A stretch of DNA of 64,000 bases. It comes from Arcuatula senhousia (Eukaryota > Mollusca > Bivalvia > Mytilida > Mytilidae). The DNA lies in contig OZ020306.1 in assembly GCA_963971305.1 (NCBI GenBank), forward strand, positions 37,345,512 to 37,409,511, in the 5' to 3' direction. The position numbers were made by a program, and so were the translations under genes. The notes under the pieces were generated by a model. The model saw only the letters and a list, made by a program, of their open reading frames with translations. It was not told where the DNA came from and searched no databases. Positions within the stretch are counted from its first letter, which is position 1, and each line of letters opens with the position of its first letter. Below are positions 38,709-51,207 of this stretch, one piece after another.

Positions 38709-40611
38709 GGATGTACTCTGGTCAGGAGCCAAAAATTTAAAGTATTAAACTTTTTTTCTAACCTTGATTTTTGCAATGTTCTGACCCTACAAAGGCATTA
38801 TATGAAGAAAAATTCATAGGTTGCTGTGCATTTGTCTTTGCTACAGACGTTTAAAGGTGACCAATTTTGATGAATTTGTTAATTTTTAACCATTTTTGCC
38901 CAAATTTTGACTATTTTCATGACAAAAATTCAACTTAGAGTATTAAACTTTTTCTTAGGCCGCGTTCACACTGAGCAAAACTCATAGTAGTTTAAATGTC
39001 GTCCGCACTAACATTAAACAACAATGCGTTCACACTGTAAAATTTCGATGTTTACATGTAGTTTAAATGTTATGTTCATGACATGCATTCGGTACTTAAT
39101 GTAGACCTTATGTGGGTATAATGTACAAGGAATTTCACAGATTTCTTTTGAATAAACGGCGCACATATACATTTATTTCTTTAAAAAGCTTTATTTTGAG
39201 TACAAATTATCGTATATTCCAACATTTTCTCTGGTGACAGAAAAAGGAGGCGTACATGTATTTTTTTTTATATATTTGCGCATTCGTATGGCAAAGCGGG
39301 ATAGGATTTCATGAAAAATGTTGCCCATTCGGATCTAATTTTTGTGAGATCAGGAAGATGAACACGAAAAGCGTGATAAAATGAACATGAAATGATGATG
39401 AAGTGGCGGTAATGGGGACACAAGTCATTCACAGAGAAAAGCAAGGATGTGTAGCCTCCTGCATGTTGATCCTACGGGGGGTTACCTGCAGCAGGGTTTT
39501 GAAACGTGCAATGAACTTGAGTTTTTTCCAACACGGTGTACTACTTTGGTTTGCGGTCAGATTTTCGCAATATATATTTGTAGCCTGACGACCCGGCTTT
39601 CATTGACAGCCCTACACCATTCAACCACCCGATGTCAAGTTTCTGAGCGCTCTTTAGTGGACTTTTACCGACAAGCTTAGCGCTGCTGCATGCCTATTCG
39701 CCACCCTTAACCCGCATGGGTATGCATATGCAATGTCTTTTATAGTAATATCTTTAAAAAAATACTAGTAACGGATAAAAGGACAAAAGCAATGGAAAGA
39801 TTTGTGCACCTTCATTGTTATTGAAAACATAAAAAACCGTTTATATAAATCCATACTTATTTTATGTTTTATTATGTCCATTTGCCAAATCAACAATCGT
39901 ACGTTATTATTTACCCGTGCACGTTTTCTATACATTTAAATTACATGTACACTTGCATTTAATAATGTGAACAATTCTAATGTCAAGTCATTTAATTTAG
40001 GTTTATCAATGAGAACAAATTTAGTGTGAAACTAGTTTTAAGCACATTAAACTACATCTACACATGTTTACTCAAAACAACTTCAGTGTGAACGCGGCCT
40101 TATACTTTCTGATAAGTTGTATCTGGTAGAAATGAAGATATCAATCTTTAAAAATGGTATGTAGATAAGAAAGTTTTGTCCCATTTACGTGTATTTTAGG
40201 TTTTTTTTTTGCCATTCCAAAAATCCCCCAAAATGCTGTTTTTCTCACTTTTCTTGAAGGTGATGGTTAAATCTTCATTGTTTTGTGGTTTCTTCATGCG
40301 AAAATATCTAATTAAATGTTTTAGGCAGCAAAACTGAATGACTTGTGAATATTTTTTTCATGAGATGACTTTTTCCAACCCAACCCCTATTTTCAGAAAA
40401 CCTAACCTGAATTCACCAGCAATTTAGGGCCTATTTGTTTTATGCACGATTACTCCAATACTACTTGTTAAAAATTCATAATTTTTTAACACAATTTTAT
40501 GGGTTACATATATTTAAAAAAAATATTGCCATTGTCCTTAAATTTTGAATCATTTCAAAGTTATTTCCATACGAGATTTCAACGAGACCGAAATCTCATC
40601 AGAATACATCC
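38709..40611. mobile_element. TIR element with TTAA target sites (block A'), carrying a nested insertion
   Basis: Counterpart of 3860-4591, bordered by TTAA at 38705-38708 and 40612-40615. It is enlarged by the insertion at 38958-40099. Just right of that insertion it also keeps about 40 bp (TATACTTTCTGATAAGTTGT and on) that block A lacks at about 4107. Confidence 0.6.
38958..40099. mobile_element. TIR element with TTA duplication, present only in A'
   Basis: 1142 bp with inverted ends GGCCGCGTTCACACTGA and, at the other side, AGTGTGAACGCGGCC, flanked by TTA on both sides (38955-38957 and 40100-40102). A 3 bp TWA duplication is the hallmark of PIF/Harbinger-type elements, so a non-autonomous Harbinger-like element is the best guess. 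Subterminal regions repeat GTTTAAATG- and CACATGTTTA-like motifs in inverted orientation. Open frames at 39403-39680 show no transposase similarity that I can recognise. Confidence 0.72.
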
Positions 40612-42100
40612 TTAATGACCTTTAGTGGAAGAACTGAGGAACAATATAATATTTAGACAGTAATGTTTAGCTCACGCCTGACCAAGTTAATAAAGGTATA
40701 CCTGAAATGCTCTAGCACAACATATCAGTCGGACATACCAGAACAAGGAAAGAAAATTAAGTTCAAGATTGGGAAGTTCAGTGATCATGATTGCTACAAA
40801 CTTAACTGAAAAGTCTTCCTTGAGCTTAAATAAAATTATGAAGCGTTAATTTAGGAAGACTTTATTGCGTCCTCAGTTTTAAATGTGATTTTATCTGTGC
40901 ATCGAAACAGTCACCACATCAAGATTTGATGAATGAAAATCACGGTATTGTGACATAAGGCAGGGCTGTCAAATGATGATCATTTTTGACTAATGGTTGA
41001 TGAAATCGGCTTTAAATGATTCGAAAACATATTAGCAAGCAATGCTGCACAACAAATGTGCATGAAGATGCTACTTGTCTGCTTTAAACGCCCACTCGCG
41101 GTAGAATTTTTCATTTGATTTTTAAAATTCCACACTGTTTGACAGATTTCTAGAAAAGAGGAAATCGAGATATTGAAAGGCTAGGTTTATATCGCCTTAT
41201 AAATGAACGTTAATTGTTATAACACGTTTAGCTTGTATATTGTTGGATATTAATCTGGTGTTTGTTTTTTTGACAAAAAACCTTCTATATCGATATTTAT
41301 GATATTTATCAAGTAAAAAAAACATATTCTAAGTCTGTCATTTAATGCTTTTAAAAAAGTAACAAATGTTGTAGATTGCGAGGCTGCACATAATATTGAT
41401 ACTCTTTTTCAGAAAGAACACAATTTACAGGTATATGCTTTTAGTAAGAAATAAAACAAACTATAATGATAATATGTTCATAATAAAATTATATTTTGTC
41501 TGCTTTTATAAATCCTACTCTCGAAGATCTAAGATGTGACATCTTTTTTGTTTTGATATTATTCTTTTAAAAATGATTCAATGTCGTTGAATGACTAGAA
41601 AGATTAATTATCTTCCGATGTAATGCTTGGATGCCAATTATTGTCAAACCTTCAATAGACAGATTTTTTGTATAGTTTGCTTTGACAAAAGATAACAGGA
41701 ACGAACATGTAACATATTTAGAATAATCGGGTTTTCGTTCCATTGCCATGAAAGAAATGACAAATTGAAGAAATTGATTACCTTTTTGTTGCAGCGGCGA
41801 ATTGTGAAACAGGAAATTGAAAAGCGACCCAGGACTCTTTAAGTTATTGAATTATAACGTGTTGGAATATGAAACAAGTTGGTGAAAAATCACATGAATT
41901 TTACATGGTCCTGCTTTTTAATTTCAAAATCGTTAAAAGTTAATTTTGTTCTTTTTCCATGTTTCCGTCGGTAATCATGAGATCTTTAGATTCCTAAAGA
42001 TTTAATCGATGAAGCTTACATTCCTTAAGTAGTAAATGCCAGCATGGTTTTGTAAACCGATTGTTATTATTTCAGGGTCAAAATTCAATTGTTTTGGTAT

Positions 42101-42213
42101 TTTTGAATTACGTTTTATGGAGAGGAAGAAAATAACAAACAAACGAAAGACAAAATCAAAAGCCAGGCATTGGTGATGATTGAAATCACTCATTTGTCGA
42201 CGAGCACAGGAAA
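42101..42213 (-). repeat. Inverted duplicate of 42423-42536 (absent from block A)
   Basis: Reverse-complement copy of the segment ~210 bp downstream, with only a few differences. It is inserted where block A reads straight through at about 6070. At bases where A and A' differ it matches the A' arm in nearly all cases, so it arose after A and A' separated. Confidence 0.82.
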
Positions 42214-42422
42214 TCCAATGTCCAATTAGCATGTTTATGACACATACAAAACATACGTAAGACCAAGAGAAAAGTCCCAAAAAGATTTAATTTATTTAGA
42301 CGTTTAATGCTGATAATATGCATTCGGTAATTCTTAATTATTCTTCAGCTTGTTTTATTCTATGTCTTATGCCATTTTAAAACATCACCACGCTGACGCT
42401 GTCTTGCTTAATTTCCTTCGGA

Positions 42423-42536
42423 ATTTCCTGTGCTCGTCGACAAATGAGTGATTTCAATCATCACCAATGCCTGGCTTTTGATTTTGTCTTTCGTTTGTTT
42501 GTTATTTTCTTCCTTTCCATAAAACGTAATTCAAAA
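42423..42536 (+). repeat. Source arm of the local inverted duplication
   Basis: Original arm, also present in block A at about 6288-6400. Together with 42101-42213 it forms an inverted repeat with ~113 bp arms and a ~210 bp spacer, able to fold as a long hairpin if transcribed. Confidence 0.8.
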
Positions 42537-42931
42537 TAATAACAAAATTACTGAACTTGGAGGATAATAGTATGTATTTAAAATTATGTAAGTGTAGATT
42601 GGAGCATATAACAAGTTGTACCAGTAAAAGTTAATGAAACATTCACTCACTTCCCGAGCCTTATTCATTTCGTTATTTTGTTAACCTTGTCCGAGTTATA
42701 CCTAAACGTAACCTTCCGAGAAAGGACAAATGAATAGAAAGTTTGAAAAATAAAACAAAAACAACAGACACTAGCCTTTAAAATTCAAAATATGCAAATG
42801 TGATTGGAAAAATAAAAGATCATTCTAGGCAAACAGTCTATCCACGTAATCAAGGTAGAACAAGAATCAATTAGGAAACACACAATGTCGAAATACATAT
42901 GACAACAAAGTTCAAGACAATAAATTTTGCT

Positions 42932-42975
42932 ACGCCTGACGCACGTTTCGTCTATTCAAGACTCATCAGAGGCAC
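42932..42975 (-). ncRNA. Hammerhead ribozyme, array unit 1
   Basis: Core intact. Stem III is ACGTGCGT instead of ACGCGCGT: it can still form three intramolecular pairs but is no longer a perfect palindrome, so pairing between two monomers would be weaker. Stem I has an extra G-U. Confidence 0.7.
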
Positions 42976-43288
42976 TCTACCAAAAATATTGAAAATGTCA
43001 AACACTTTATGATTATGAAGAGCAGAGAACAGTAAAACTAAAAATACCAAAATTGGGAACCAAATTATTACTAAGATGATCAACCTATGTCTGGGGTAGG
43101 AAGAACCTTAGTGTTTAAACAATTTTGAAATTTATACGAATAATTAAAAGCTTTGATGTGTTCTCCAACACAAAATGGTTGGTGCCAGAGCGGGTAGCCT
43201 CGGGGATTTAAAACTACACCAGTAGTGCTAACCTTCACGGGTGTTCAAAATACATATGACAACAAAGTTCCAGACAATAAATTTTGCT

Positions 43289-43332
43289 ACGCCTGACGCG
43301 CGTTTCGTCTATTCAAGATTCATAAGAGGCGC
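43289..43332 (-). ncRNA. Hammerhead ribozyme, array unit 2, core mutated
   Basis: The CTGATGA box reads CTTATGA, and the first stem II pair is broken (GTCT to ATCT). Both changes should abolish or strongly reduce cleavage. Confidence 0.7.
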
Positions 43333-43646
43333 TCTACCAAAAATATTGAAAATGCCAAACACTTTATGATTATGAAGAGCATAGAACAGTAATACCCAAA
43401 ATACCAAAATGGGGAACCAAATTATTACTAAGATGATCAACCTATGTCTGGGGTAGGAAGAACCTTAGGGTTTAAACAATTTTGAAATTTATACGGATAA
43501 TTAAAAGCTTTGATGTGTTCTCCGACACAAAAGTGTTGGTGCCGGAGCGGGCTAACCTCGGGGAATTAAAACTCCACCAGCAGTGCTAACCTTCACGGGT
43601 GTTCAAAATACATATGACAACAAAGTTCCAGACAATAAATTTTGCT

Positions 43647-43690
43647 ACGCCTGACGCGCGTTTCGTCTATTCAAGACTCATCAGAGGCGC
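43647..43690 (-). ncRNA. Hammerhead ribozyme, array unit 3, intact core
   Basis: Identical in all core and stem positions to the motif at 28309-28352. The best candidate in the array for an active ribozyme. Confidence 0.8.
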
Positions 43691-44004
43691 TCTACCAAAA
43701 ATATTGAAAATACCAAACACTTTATGATTATGAAGAGCATAGAACAGTAAAACCAAAAATACCAAAATGGGGAACCAAATTATTACTAAAATGATCAACC
43801 TATGTCTGGGGTAGGAAGAACCTTAGTGTTTAAACAATTTTGAAATTTATACGAATAATTTAAAGCTTTGATATGTTCTCCAACACAAAAGTGTTGGTGC
43901 CGGAGCAGGCTTACCTCGGGGAATTAAAACACCACCAGCAGTGCTAACTTTCACGGGTGTTCAAAATACATATGACAACAAAGTTCCAGACAACAAATTT
44001 TGCT

Positions 44005-44048
44005 ACGCCTGACGCGCGTTTCGTCTATTCAAGACTCATCACAGGCGC
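44005..44048 (-). ncRNA. Hammerhead ribozyme, array unit 4, core mutated
   Basis: The first base of CTGATGA is changed to G (GTGATGA). That C normally pairs with the catalytic G8, so this copy is predicted to be inactive. Confidence 0.7.
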
Positions 44049-44362
44049 TCTACCAAAAATATTGAAAATGCCAAACACTTTATGATTATGAAGAACATGG
44101 AACAGTAAAACCAAAAATACCAAAATGGGGAACCAAATTATTACTAAGATGATCAACCTATGTCTGGGGTAGGAAGAACCTTAGGTTTTAAACAATTTTG
44201 AAATGTATGCGTATAATTTAAAGCTTTGATGTGTTCTCCAACACAAAAGTGTTCGTGCCGGAGCGGGCTAACCTCGGGGAATTAAAACTCCACCAGCAGT
44301 GCTAACCTTCACGGGTGTTCAAAATACATATGACAAGAAAGTTCCAGACAATAAATTTTGAT

Positions 44363-44406
44363 ACGTCTGACGCGCGTTTCGTTTATTCAAGACTCATCAG
44401 GGGCGC
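44363..44406 (-). ncRNA. Hammerhead ribozyme, array unit 5, stems weakened
   Basis: The CTGATGA and GAAA boxes are intact, but stem II has a mismatch (AGAC to AAAC) and stem I has two mismatches (GCGCCC against AGACGT). Activity is doubtful. Confidence 0.6.
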
Positions 44407-44934
44407 TCTACCAAAAATATTGAAAATGCCAAACACTTTATGATTATTAAGAGCATAAAACAGTAAAACCCAAAATACCAAAATGGGGAACCAAATTATT
44501 ACTAAGATGATCAACCTATGTCTGGGGTAACTAATTACGTTAAAATCTCAGTTGTATTGAGGCGGCAAATTGTAAAAAGATCTCTTCGAAATCAGCGAAA
44601 GGTCAGAGGGACAATTTTAGCCCGTAAACATTAGCTTAGTGAGTGGTCATTTTGATGTTTCACCATTCAATATGAATAATTGTTAAAACCAACTTACAGT
44701 TTACAGCTACGATGAATGGAATACCTAAAAACTGTAATAGATTTCCGAAAATGCAGTAAGCAAGTTTAATAAAATAATCTAAATTCAAAATGCACATGAA
44801 AACTGGAATAATTTATTCCAGGAGATAGAAGTGCTTCTATCCTGCACGAAGCGGAACGAAAATTTAAATTTTCATCTAATGGGCTTGACTTATTGTAAAC
44901 TTATCAAATTTTTGACTTCCCTTCCTTGCTTTAG

Positions 44935-45222
44935 AGGTGCTGGCATTGCTGATAATTATTCTGTTTTGTATGCGTTTATAAACGTCAGTGTTTTCATGCT
45001 TTACCTTTGTATTTCTTTACCTGCACTCTCGTTATGACTAGATTTCTCATTGTTAATTGATATTCAGTAGTTATTGTGCTTCCATATTTATTGGTGCTTT
45101 TTTACCTTTTTATATGTTGTTTGCTTTTTTGCCCTGTTTTCGTTGGCGTTTACTGGTTTTGCCTTTGCCCTTTCAGACTTTTGACATTCGGATGCCCTAT
45201 TGGTACATTTGCTTATGCATGA
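44935..45222 (+). mobile_element. Old Penelope-like 3' fragment (family 2) in block A'
   Basis: Counterpart of 7125-7425, with the same tail motifs and near-identical sequence apart from a ~12 bp loss near 45007. Confidence 0.5.
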
Positions 45223-46262
45223 GAGAGCTTAGCAAGATCCAAATGACAAACACCATTGTTGTTTAGGTGCCAATAACACTTTGTTGGTACAAAGTCTACG
45301 AAGAAAGATGAACCAAGATTTGATTTTGCACAGAAGGTATAGAACGAACTTTATTTGGATAAAGGTCGGTTGGACAATGTAGTTATATGCAGTGGCTTGG
45401 TGAGGTCTTGGATATTTCCACTTCTACAACCAGGCATACTTTAGCCAAAATCGAACCACGTGGTTTATTGTTTTGCTTAAATTTCATCCTTAATATTTGT
45501 ACCAACAGGGCTTTAGATATCATTAGTAATAAAGCATGATATCCGTATTGCTTATTTTGAATTCTGCTCTTCAATTTTGTACTAATCACGATAAATTACA
45601 AAATCATTTTGTATCAGAATTTCAAGCAGTTTAAAGTAGATCATATAGCAAGGACATCAATTTACTTTTGATCCGTCACAGTTTGAATAGATAATTGAAA
45701 TTATTTTCCATGAAAATTACCGTTGGAGACATTATCAGAAAACACACACTTATTCCCGAGTCAGGTTTTATACTTTACACAGATGTGGCCATCACAATTT
45801 AATTATCAGGACTGTTTAGTACCATACATTCCATATTCTTAGTATATATATAAATTGCATGGAAAGGTTGGTCAAACTTTTTTAACAGACCCGTTCATGA
45901 GAATGGTTTGAAAATTATTTGTCAGGGTGGTTCAGTATGACAAACTTTCATCTAAGGGATTTTCAGAACTGTCGAAATTTTATATTTTTTGGTGAGACGA
46001 TACCCTTTTCCTATGAACATATTCTTCATTTTGACCCTTTTCTGAACGCGGTGAATATATTTGGTGCTGCTTAACAATTCTCGTAACATATATTTCACAA
46101 TTTGATTAACTATTTTTATTCTCAACTTTTCAATTCTTATGTATTGGTACTAGAAAAGGTGTTCTTACTTCTAAAAATATCCATATATAAAATAACCAAT
46201 AACCAAGTTTTTTAATTAAAATTCATCATGGTTTGAAACAATTTAAGATTGCTCGTTAGGCA

Positions 46263-46733
46263 ATCCAAAAATTTAAGATTGTCACTACGGCAATCAAACG
46301 ATTTGTTGTAATTTTGATTTGCATACCTGAGCAGAGTTTTTTTAACCAATATTGCATGCTAACAAATTCTGTTTAATATGAACTTAAAGGGGTATAATTA
46401 AATGCTATCTTAATTACCTAGAAAACGTTGATTGAATTCCATTAACTAAATTTGGCATTTTTATTAGGTTTCATCTTATTATCGATGATTTCAAATGACA
46501 GTTTAATTCTCTCTTGTCTCTGCTTGATATTAATGTATCATCAGGATGTTGGTTGAATTTCTAATTGTAAAAATGTTATTGAGATTTTATTGACATAGAA
46601 ATATTGTGGTAGGTAAAACTTTCAAAAATAACATACCTAAAGGGAAACGGTTGCCTATTCGAATGCCAATCATCGAGAAAAAAATTAGACATAGCTCATC
46701 ATAAAGTTTATATTTCCGTTTAGTTCTTCTATC
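46263..46733. other. Ancestral segment deleted from block A
   Basis: Present in A' between GTTAGGCA and ATTATTATTTTT, which are directly joined in block A at about 8467. Block A'' (62960-63095) aligns to the first part of it (TGTAATTTTGATTT, GCAGAGTTT, ATGCTAACAAA), so it is ancestral and block A has a deletion. Non-coding. Confidence 0.7.
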
Positions 46734-48373
46734 ATTATTATTTTTTTCCTTTCAACAAGATAAAAACTTTAAGGTTTTTAAAAGATATTACAGGACGCTT
46801 TCTGAAAATGCGTTTTAATCGGAATTATATAACTATTGACCTTACAAAAATTATATGATTCTTATTTCATAAAGGTGAAATTGAAAGGTATCATTTTTTC
46901 GATGGAAAGTTAATATAATTGTGTTTTTTAAACAACTGACTATCAACTATCAATCTGTGACGTTAAATTGTAAGTAAATATATGTGCCCTGATGTTTTTG
47001 TGTACATATATAACCTTTCTCAGGTAACCCGACGTCATTTGTCCTGTTTTAGAATCACCGTAAAATATTGTAACAAAGCTGGTTTTGGCTTTTTGAAATT
47101 TATCGCTGTCCCTGAATCCTATTTGACACCTAATGCAATATTAGGTTTACAGATAAATTAGAAGCTGAACATTTTCCTTCCCAAAGCTTTAACAAAGAAT
47201 ATGGAGAGTTACATATAATAGCTGGAAGCCAATCAAAATATAATCAATTACATTATCTTCAAGGAACAACAGTCTTTTAAAATGATTTGCAAATATATTG
47301 AAATAAATTGACATTCTGCGCTGCTGCATGGGATACTATTGATAATGGAGATACTTATAATGTTACAGTGAATTCCCATAAACTTTAATTCATTTCTCAA
47401 CACACGTATTGTAGGATTCGTTGACGCATAAATATATAATAAAATAAATATACATTTACTTTACAACAAGTCAATTTAAGGCCTTAACATGACATGTTCT
47501 GCCATCTCCAACCAAATCATTGATTATAGTTTGACAGTCGATTTTGGAAATTGAGAATTTCGTACATGTATGTATTACGGACAGTTCATTCGCAGAGCAA
47601 GGTTGTTTTCATTTCTTTTTAGATTAAGCACAAAACATGAAGTCAGAACCAAGAACTTATTTTTTACGGTAATTAGCGTTACAATGAAGTTTATTACACT
47701 AAGTTTATATCGAATTCCCAGCCCCTTTACTCGTAAACAAACATAAATGCTAAAAATGCAAACTTGAAATCCCAGATGAAATACATTTGTATGTCGCGCA
47801 AAAGAGACATTTTTTCATTAACCATACTTTGTCTATCACGTCTATCAAAATATGTCATATCTGGCTAATGCAACAGCTTATATAAAAAACAATTAGCAGT
47901 TATTTTATGTAAGCCTTTTTTAAATGATGCTGATAAATATTTAAATCAAAGAATTGTAAAAGGTGCTTAGTAAATCTGTTTAAAAAGAAAACCACATTTC
48001 GAGTTATTATTCAAAAATGAAAGGATATAGAGTATGTATACATGAAATAAACTAGCAATATTAATATATGAATAAGATGACTTACAAAAAAGAGGTTTTG
48101 CCATTGAAAAGAAATATTTGTACGTCCGGGAGCAAAAAAATGGTAGAGATTTTGATATTTTTAGTACTATGAGCTGATTGTTCCTTTAACGTCCGGTTTA
48201 GCACGAATGGTTTTTTTTTCAAACTTTCATCGTCTTTGTAACACTTTTCTGCTATGAACATTTTGTACGTCCTTAAACGTACACATAATCCTCAGTAATT
48301 TTAGTTTTTTTTTTAATAAAAAAAATGAGTGTACAATTGTTTTCGAGTTTTAAACATTTTACATTTATTTTAG

Positions 48374-48447
48374 CTTGTAAAAATCTTAAGATGCATTTCA
48401 ACTTCGGGAGCGTCACTGGTTTAAACTGTCTCATATTATTTGAAAAG
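48374..48447 (+). CDS. Putative conserved internal exon in block A'
   Basis: Second copy of the 74 bp exon-like segment at 10080-10153, with the same acceptor, donor and open phase and a single synonymous change. Two identical-length copies with intact splice signals are mild evidence of function, but the overall similarity of A and A' would also explain it. Confidence 0.4.
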
Positions 48448-48704
48448 GTAGGTAATATGTTTTTTTTATATATTTCTACTGACAAAAGCAACCTAGTAAA
48501 AACATAACTTTACTTAAAAAAATCTCCCAAATAATATTTAGATTCAATGTCAGAGATCACCCATGTGCTCTTGTTCTATATAGAAAAGTCGTATTTATGT
48601 TTATACGGAATTTCTATCTCTAAAATTAGCAAAGATGTTGGTTTGACATAAACTTTTTCAATGACATCCTTTCCGTTTTAGCTATATAGACCAACACTAA
48701 ATCG

Positions 48705-49165
48705 ATCTTTGGCAACGTGACGGGTGTGCTATAGCAAGCAGGAACTGCTTACTCTACCGGAACGTCTGAGTTTGACGAAGAAATTGCTGACACAGGGTTA
48801 TGTTGCTCCTCGGTTGTTGACTATGCTCAAGAAATTTTACGGTAGAAACCGTGCACTCGTAGACAAGTAAGGGATTTCTATTTATAAAATGAGTACAGAT
48901 TTTGGTTTATCGTAGACTCTGCTGGATTTGACACACTGAATTGAAAATTAGCAACACGACGGGTGTGCTATAGCAGGCAGGAACCGCTTACTCTTCCGGA
49001 GCCCCTCAGTTCACTCATATTACGACTCGAGTTCGCGTTGTTGATTTCCGTTCGGTTGATGTAGTGTTTTGTATTTCTTCGTGCTCTTCTTGGTTGTGTT
49101 CGTGTTTACTGGTTTCGTCGTTGCCCTTTTGGACTTTTGAGTGACATTCGAATGCCCCATTGGTG
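48705..49165 (+). mobile_element. Penelope-like fragment (family 2) in block A'
   Basis: Same rearranged remnant as 10420-10930, slightly shorter near 48913. Its presence in both blocks dates it before the duplication. Confidence 0.65.
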
Positions 49166-49654
49166 CCTCTTTGCCTCTTTCATTATTGTTTCGACTAGAT
49201 TTGTCGTTGCTAAATGACGTTTGCTTGTTACGTGAGTAGATTGTTGTTTATTATGTGGTTTGTTTCGTTGTGATGATTTTATGTCCACCGATTTTATCTT
49301 TGTCTGTTCGGTATGATGATGTTTGATTACCCCTTTGGTACACATTTGCTTCTATCAGTAAGTTATACAAAAGAGGAAACATGATATTTAAGATGTGATT
49401 GTGGAGTCTATAAAAATTAAAACTGTTTAATCAATGAAGAAAAACAGGAAAATAAATATCTGTTATCAAATATTATATATGCAGATGTGTGATAGTATTG
49501 TAATAAGCAACTGAAATTTAGAACGTATATAACGTTTTCATTACAAGTATGAGAACTCATCATGACATTATTTCGTTTCATTGGATTTTTTTTTCATTTT
49601 AGATAATCTGATTTGGTATTCTCAATCATCAATTTATAAAGGTTACTTACCGGG

Positions 49655-49679
49655 CACCATCGACATCATGTCGTTGGTG
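49655..49679. other. Near-perfect 25 bp palindrome (block A' copy)
   Basis: Identical to 11376-11400. The adjacent minus-strand GTAAGT is a consensus donor in this copy. Confidence 0.45.
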
Positions 49680-51207
49680 TACATCAGTTTATTTAAATTT
49701 TATATACTAACTCATGGTAGTAACTACGGTCCAAGTATGTGGAATGAATAGAAAAACAAAAAAATCAGCAAAAAATGCATTATTTTTTTTTTCATGTCTG
49801 TCGTCTGTTTTTTTTTCGTCCTGTCCTTGCTTATGCATATTGGTTTCGGACTTTGACTTTAAAATTCAAAACCGTTTTCATGTTCTTCCAAATAAAAATC
49901 CGGAAGTCTACTTAGCCCAGGTGTAAAATATTTCTATATATTAAAAACTAACTCTTCTATACGTCAAATTGTATAAAGCATAACTTTACTTTAGTTTTTC
50001 TTTCATGATAGACAATTTTAAGGGTCGTTTATATACTATTTGTTACAGGTTTTTGTCTCTTAAAAAAACACCGTTCACACATTTCAGAATGTGTGCTTTG
50101 AAGACACATATCCAAAATCTTGTAAATTAAACCTTAAAATACATATATGCATTAAAATTATACATATTTTTATTCCAATTCGACTATCTCAATAGAACAT
50201 AAAATATTCATAATATAAGTTCAACCACATGTTTCTAGGGATGCAGCTCAATTTATTAGTTTTGGTAACAACAAGAAAATTCATGACAACTAACTTCAGT
50301 GCGGACAATGTCGTTGTACTGCCAGTCTACAAATAAAAATCATAACATGAAACATGAGGAGAGCAAACTTTTTCCCAATTCAAATGTTTTGGTCTTAACT
50401 GACAAACATTAATATAAATACAAACTTGGAATAAACTTTTAAAGCTACATGACAGTTAAACAGATTTTTTCCGCTGTTAAAGCATCCGTGCTATATACAT
50501 TGTTATATTCTGCATATGATTACCACAGTGCATGCCATTAAAAACAACCAATAAAACAGTAGCACATTTATACGCCTATATTCAAATGTAGATGTACGTA
50601 CTAATTGCTAATCTTTGATTGATAAATTTATGTCGTCATCTCAACCGAACATAAAATATTCATTTAAAGACAAACGTTTGTAGTAAATGCTTCACTACTG
50701 CTGTGCTTCCGTCTAACAGAAAAACGCGAAAAAAATCTTTTATCGTAGCAACAACAACTGATTTCAACCTTCTTCAACCATCTTAAGCTAATACGAATGA
50801 CACAAATTCTTTACACAGACTAATTTGTGAGGCCAACGTATTTCAAATAAAGTCTCATTTATGCAGCTTACACTTTAATTATAATCACTCAAGCATATCA
50901 AATAAGCGAAAAAAGCATTACATGCATACATATTTATACTTGGTATTGTATGACATGCATGTAGTACTGTTCATCAAAGGTGGACAAAAGGCTGGCACCT
51001 GGTCCCCCGATTATAAAGGCTGCTAATACTGCTACCGATACGTCAATCATTTCCAGATATTGAAAACAGCTGCAAAAGTTATAAGATAAACAACTATGCT
51101 TAAAGAAATTCCAATTTTAGAAACTTTTCAAAACGAAAAAAGTTAAAAGCATGCCAGATGTATTGAGAATGTCACACCGTTTTGAGCGATTCTGTGACCA
51201 TTTCACA

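Larger units (their letters stand above)
42896..44528 (-). repeat. Tandem array of ~358 bp hammerhead-ribozyme repeats (retrozyme-like), only in A'
   Basis: About 4.6 direct copies of a unit starting TACATATGACAACAAAGTTC. Equivalent positions are spaced 357, 358, 358 and 358 bp apart. Block A at about 6716 has no array, so this is an insertion or expansion in A'. Each unit carries a hammerhead motif on the minus strand. Units are non-coding and include a hairpin (CACAAAAGTGTTGGTGCCGG region). This organisation matches small metazoan retrozymes: tandem DNA copies whose transcripts self-cleave and circularise. Strand is given as minus because that is the ribozyme-sense strand. No clean target duplication was found. 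Confidence 0.8.

Noticed and set aside
39403..39680. Two overlapping frames inside the TTA-flanked TIR element as a transposase
   Set aside because: Too short and without DDE-type motifs. The element looks non-autonomous.
42896..44528. CRISPR-like array of regularly spaced repeats
   Set aside because: Units are contiguous ~358 bp direct repeats with no unique spacers, in a eukaryotic context. The conserved core is a hammerhead ribozyme.
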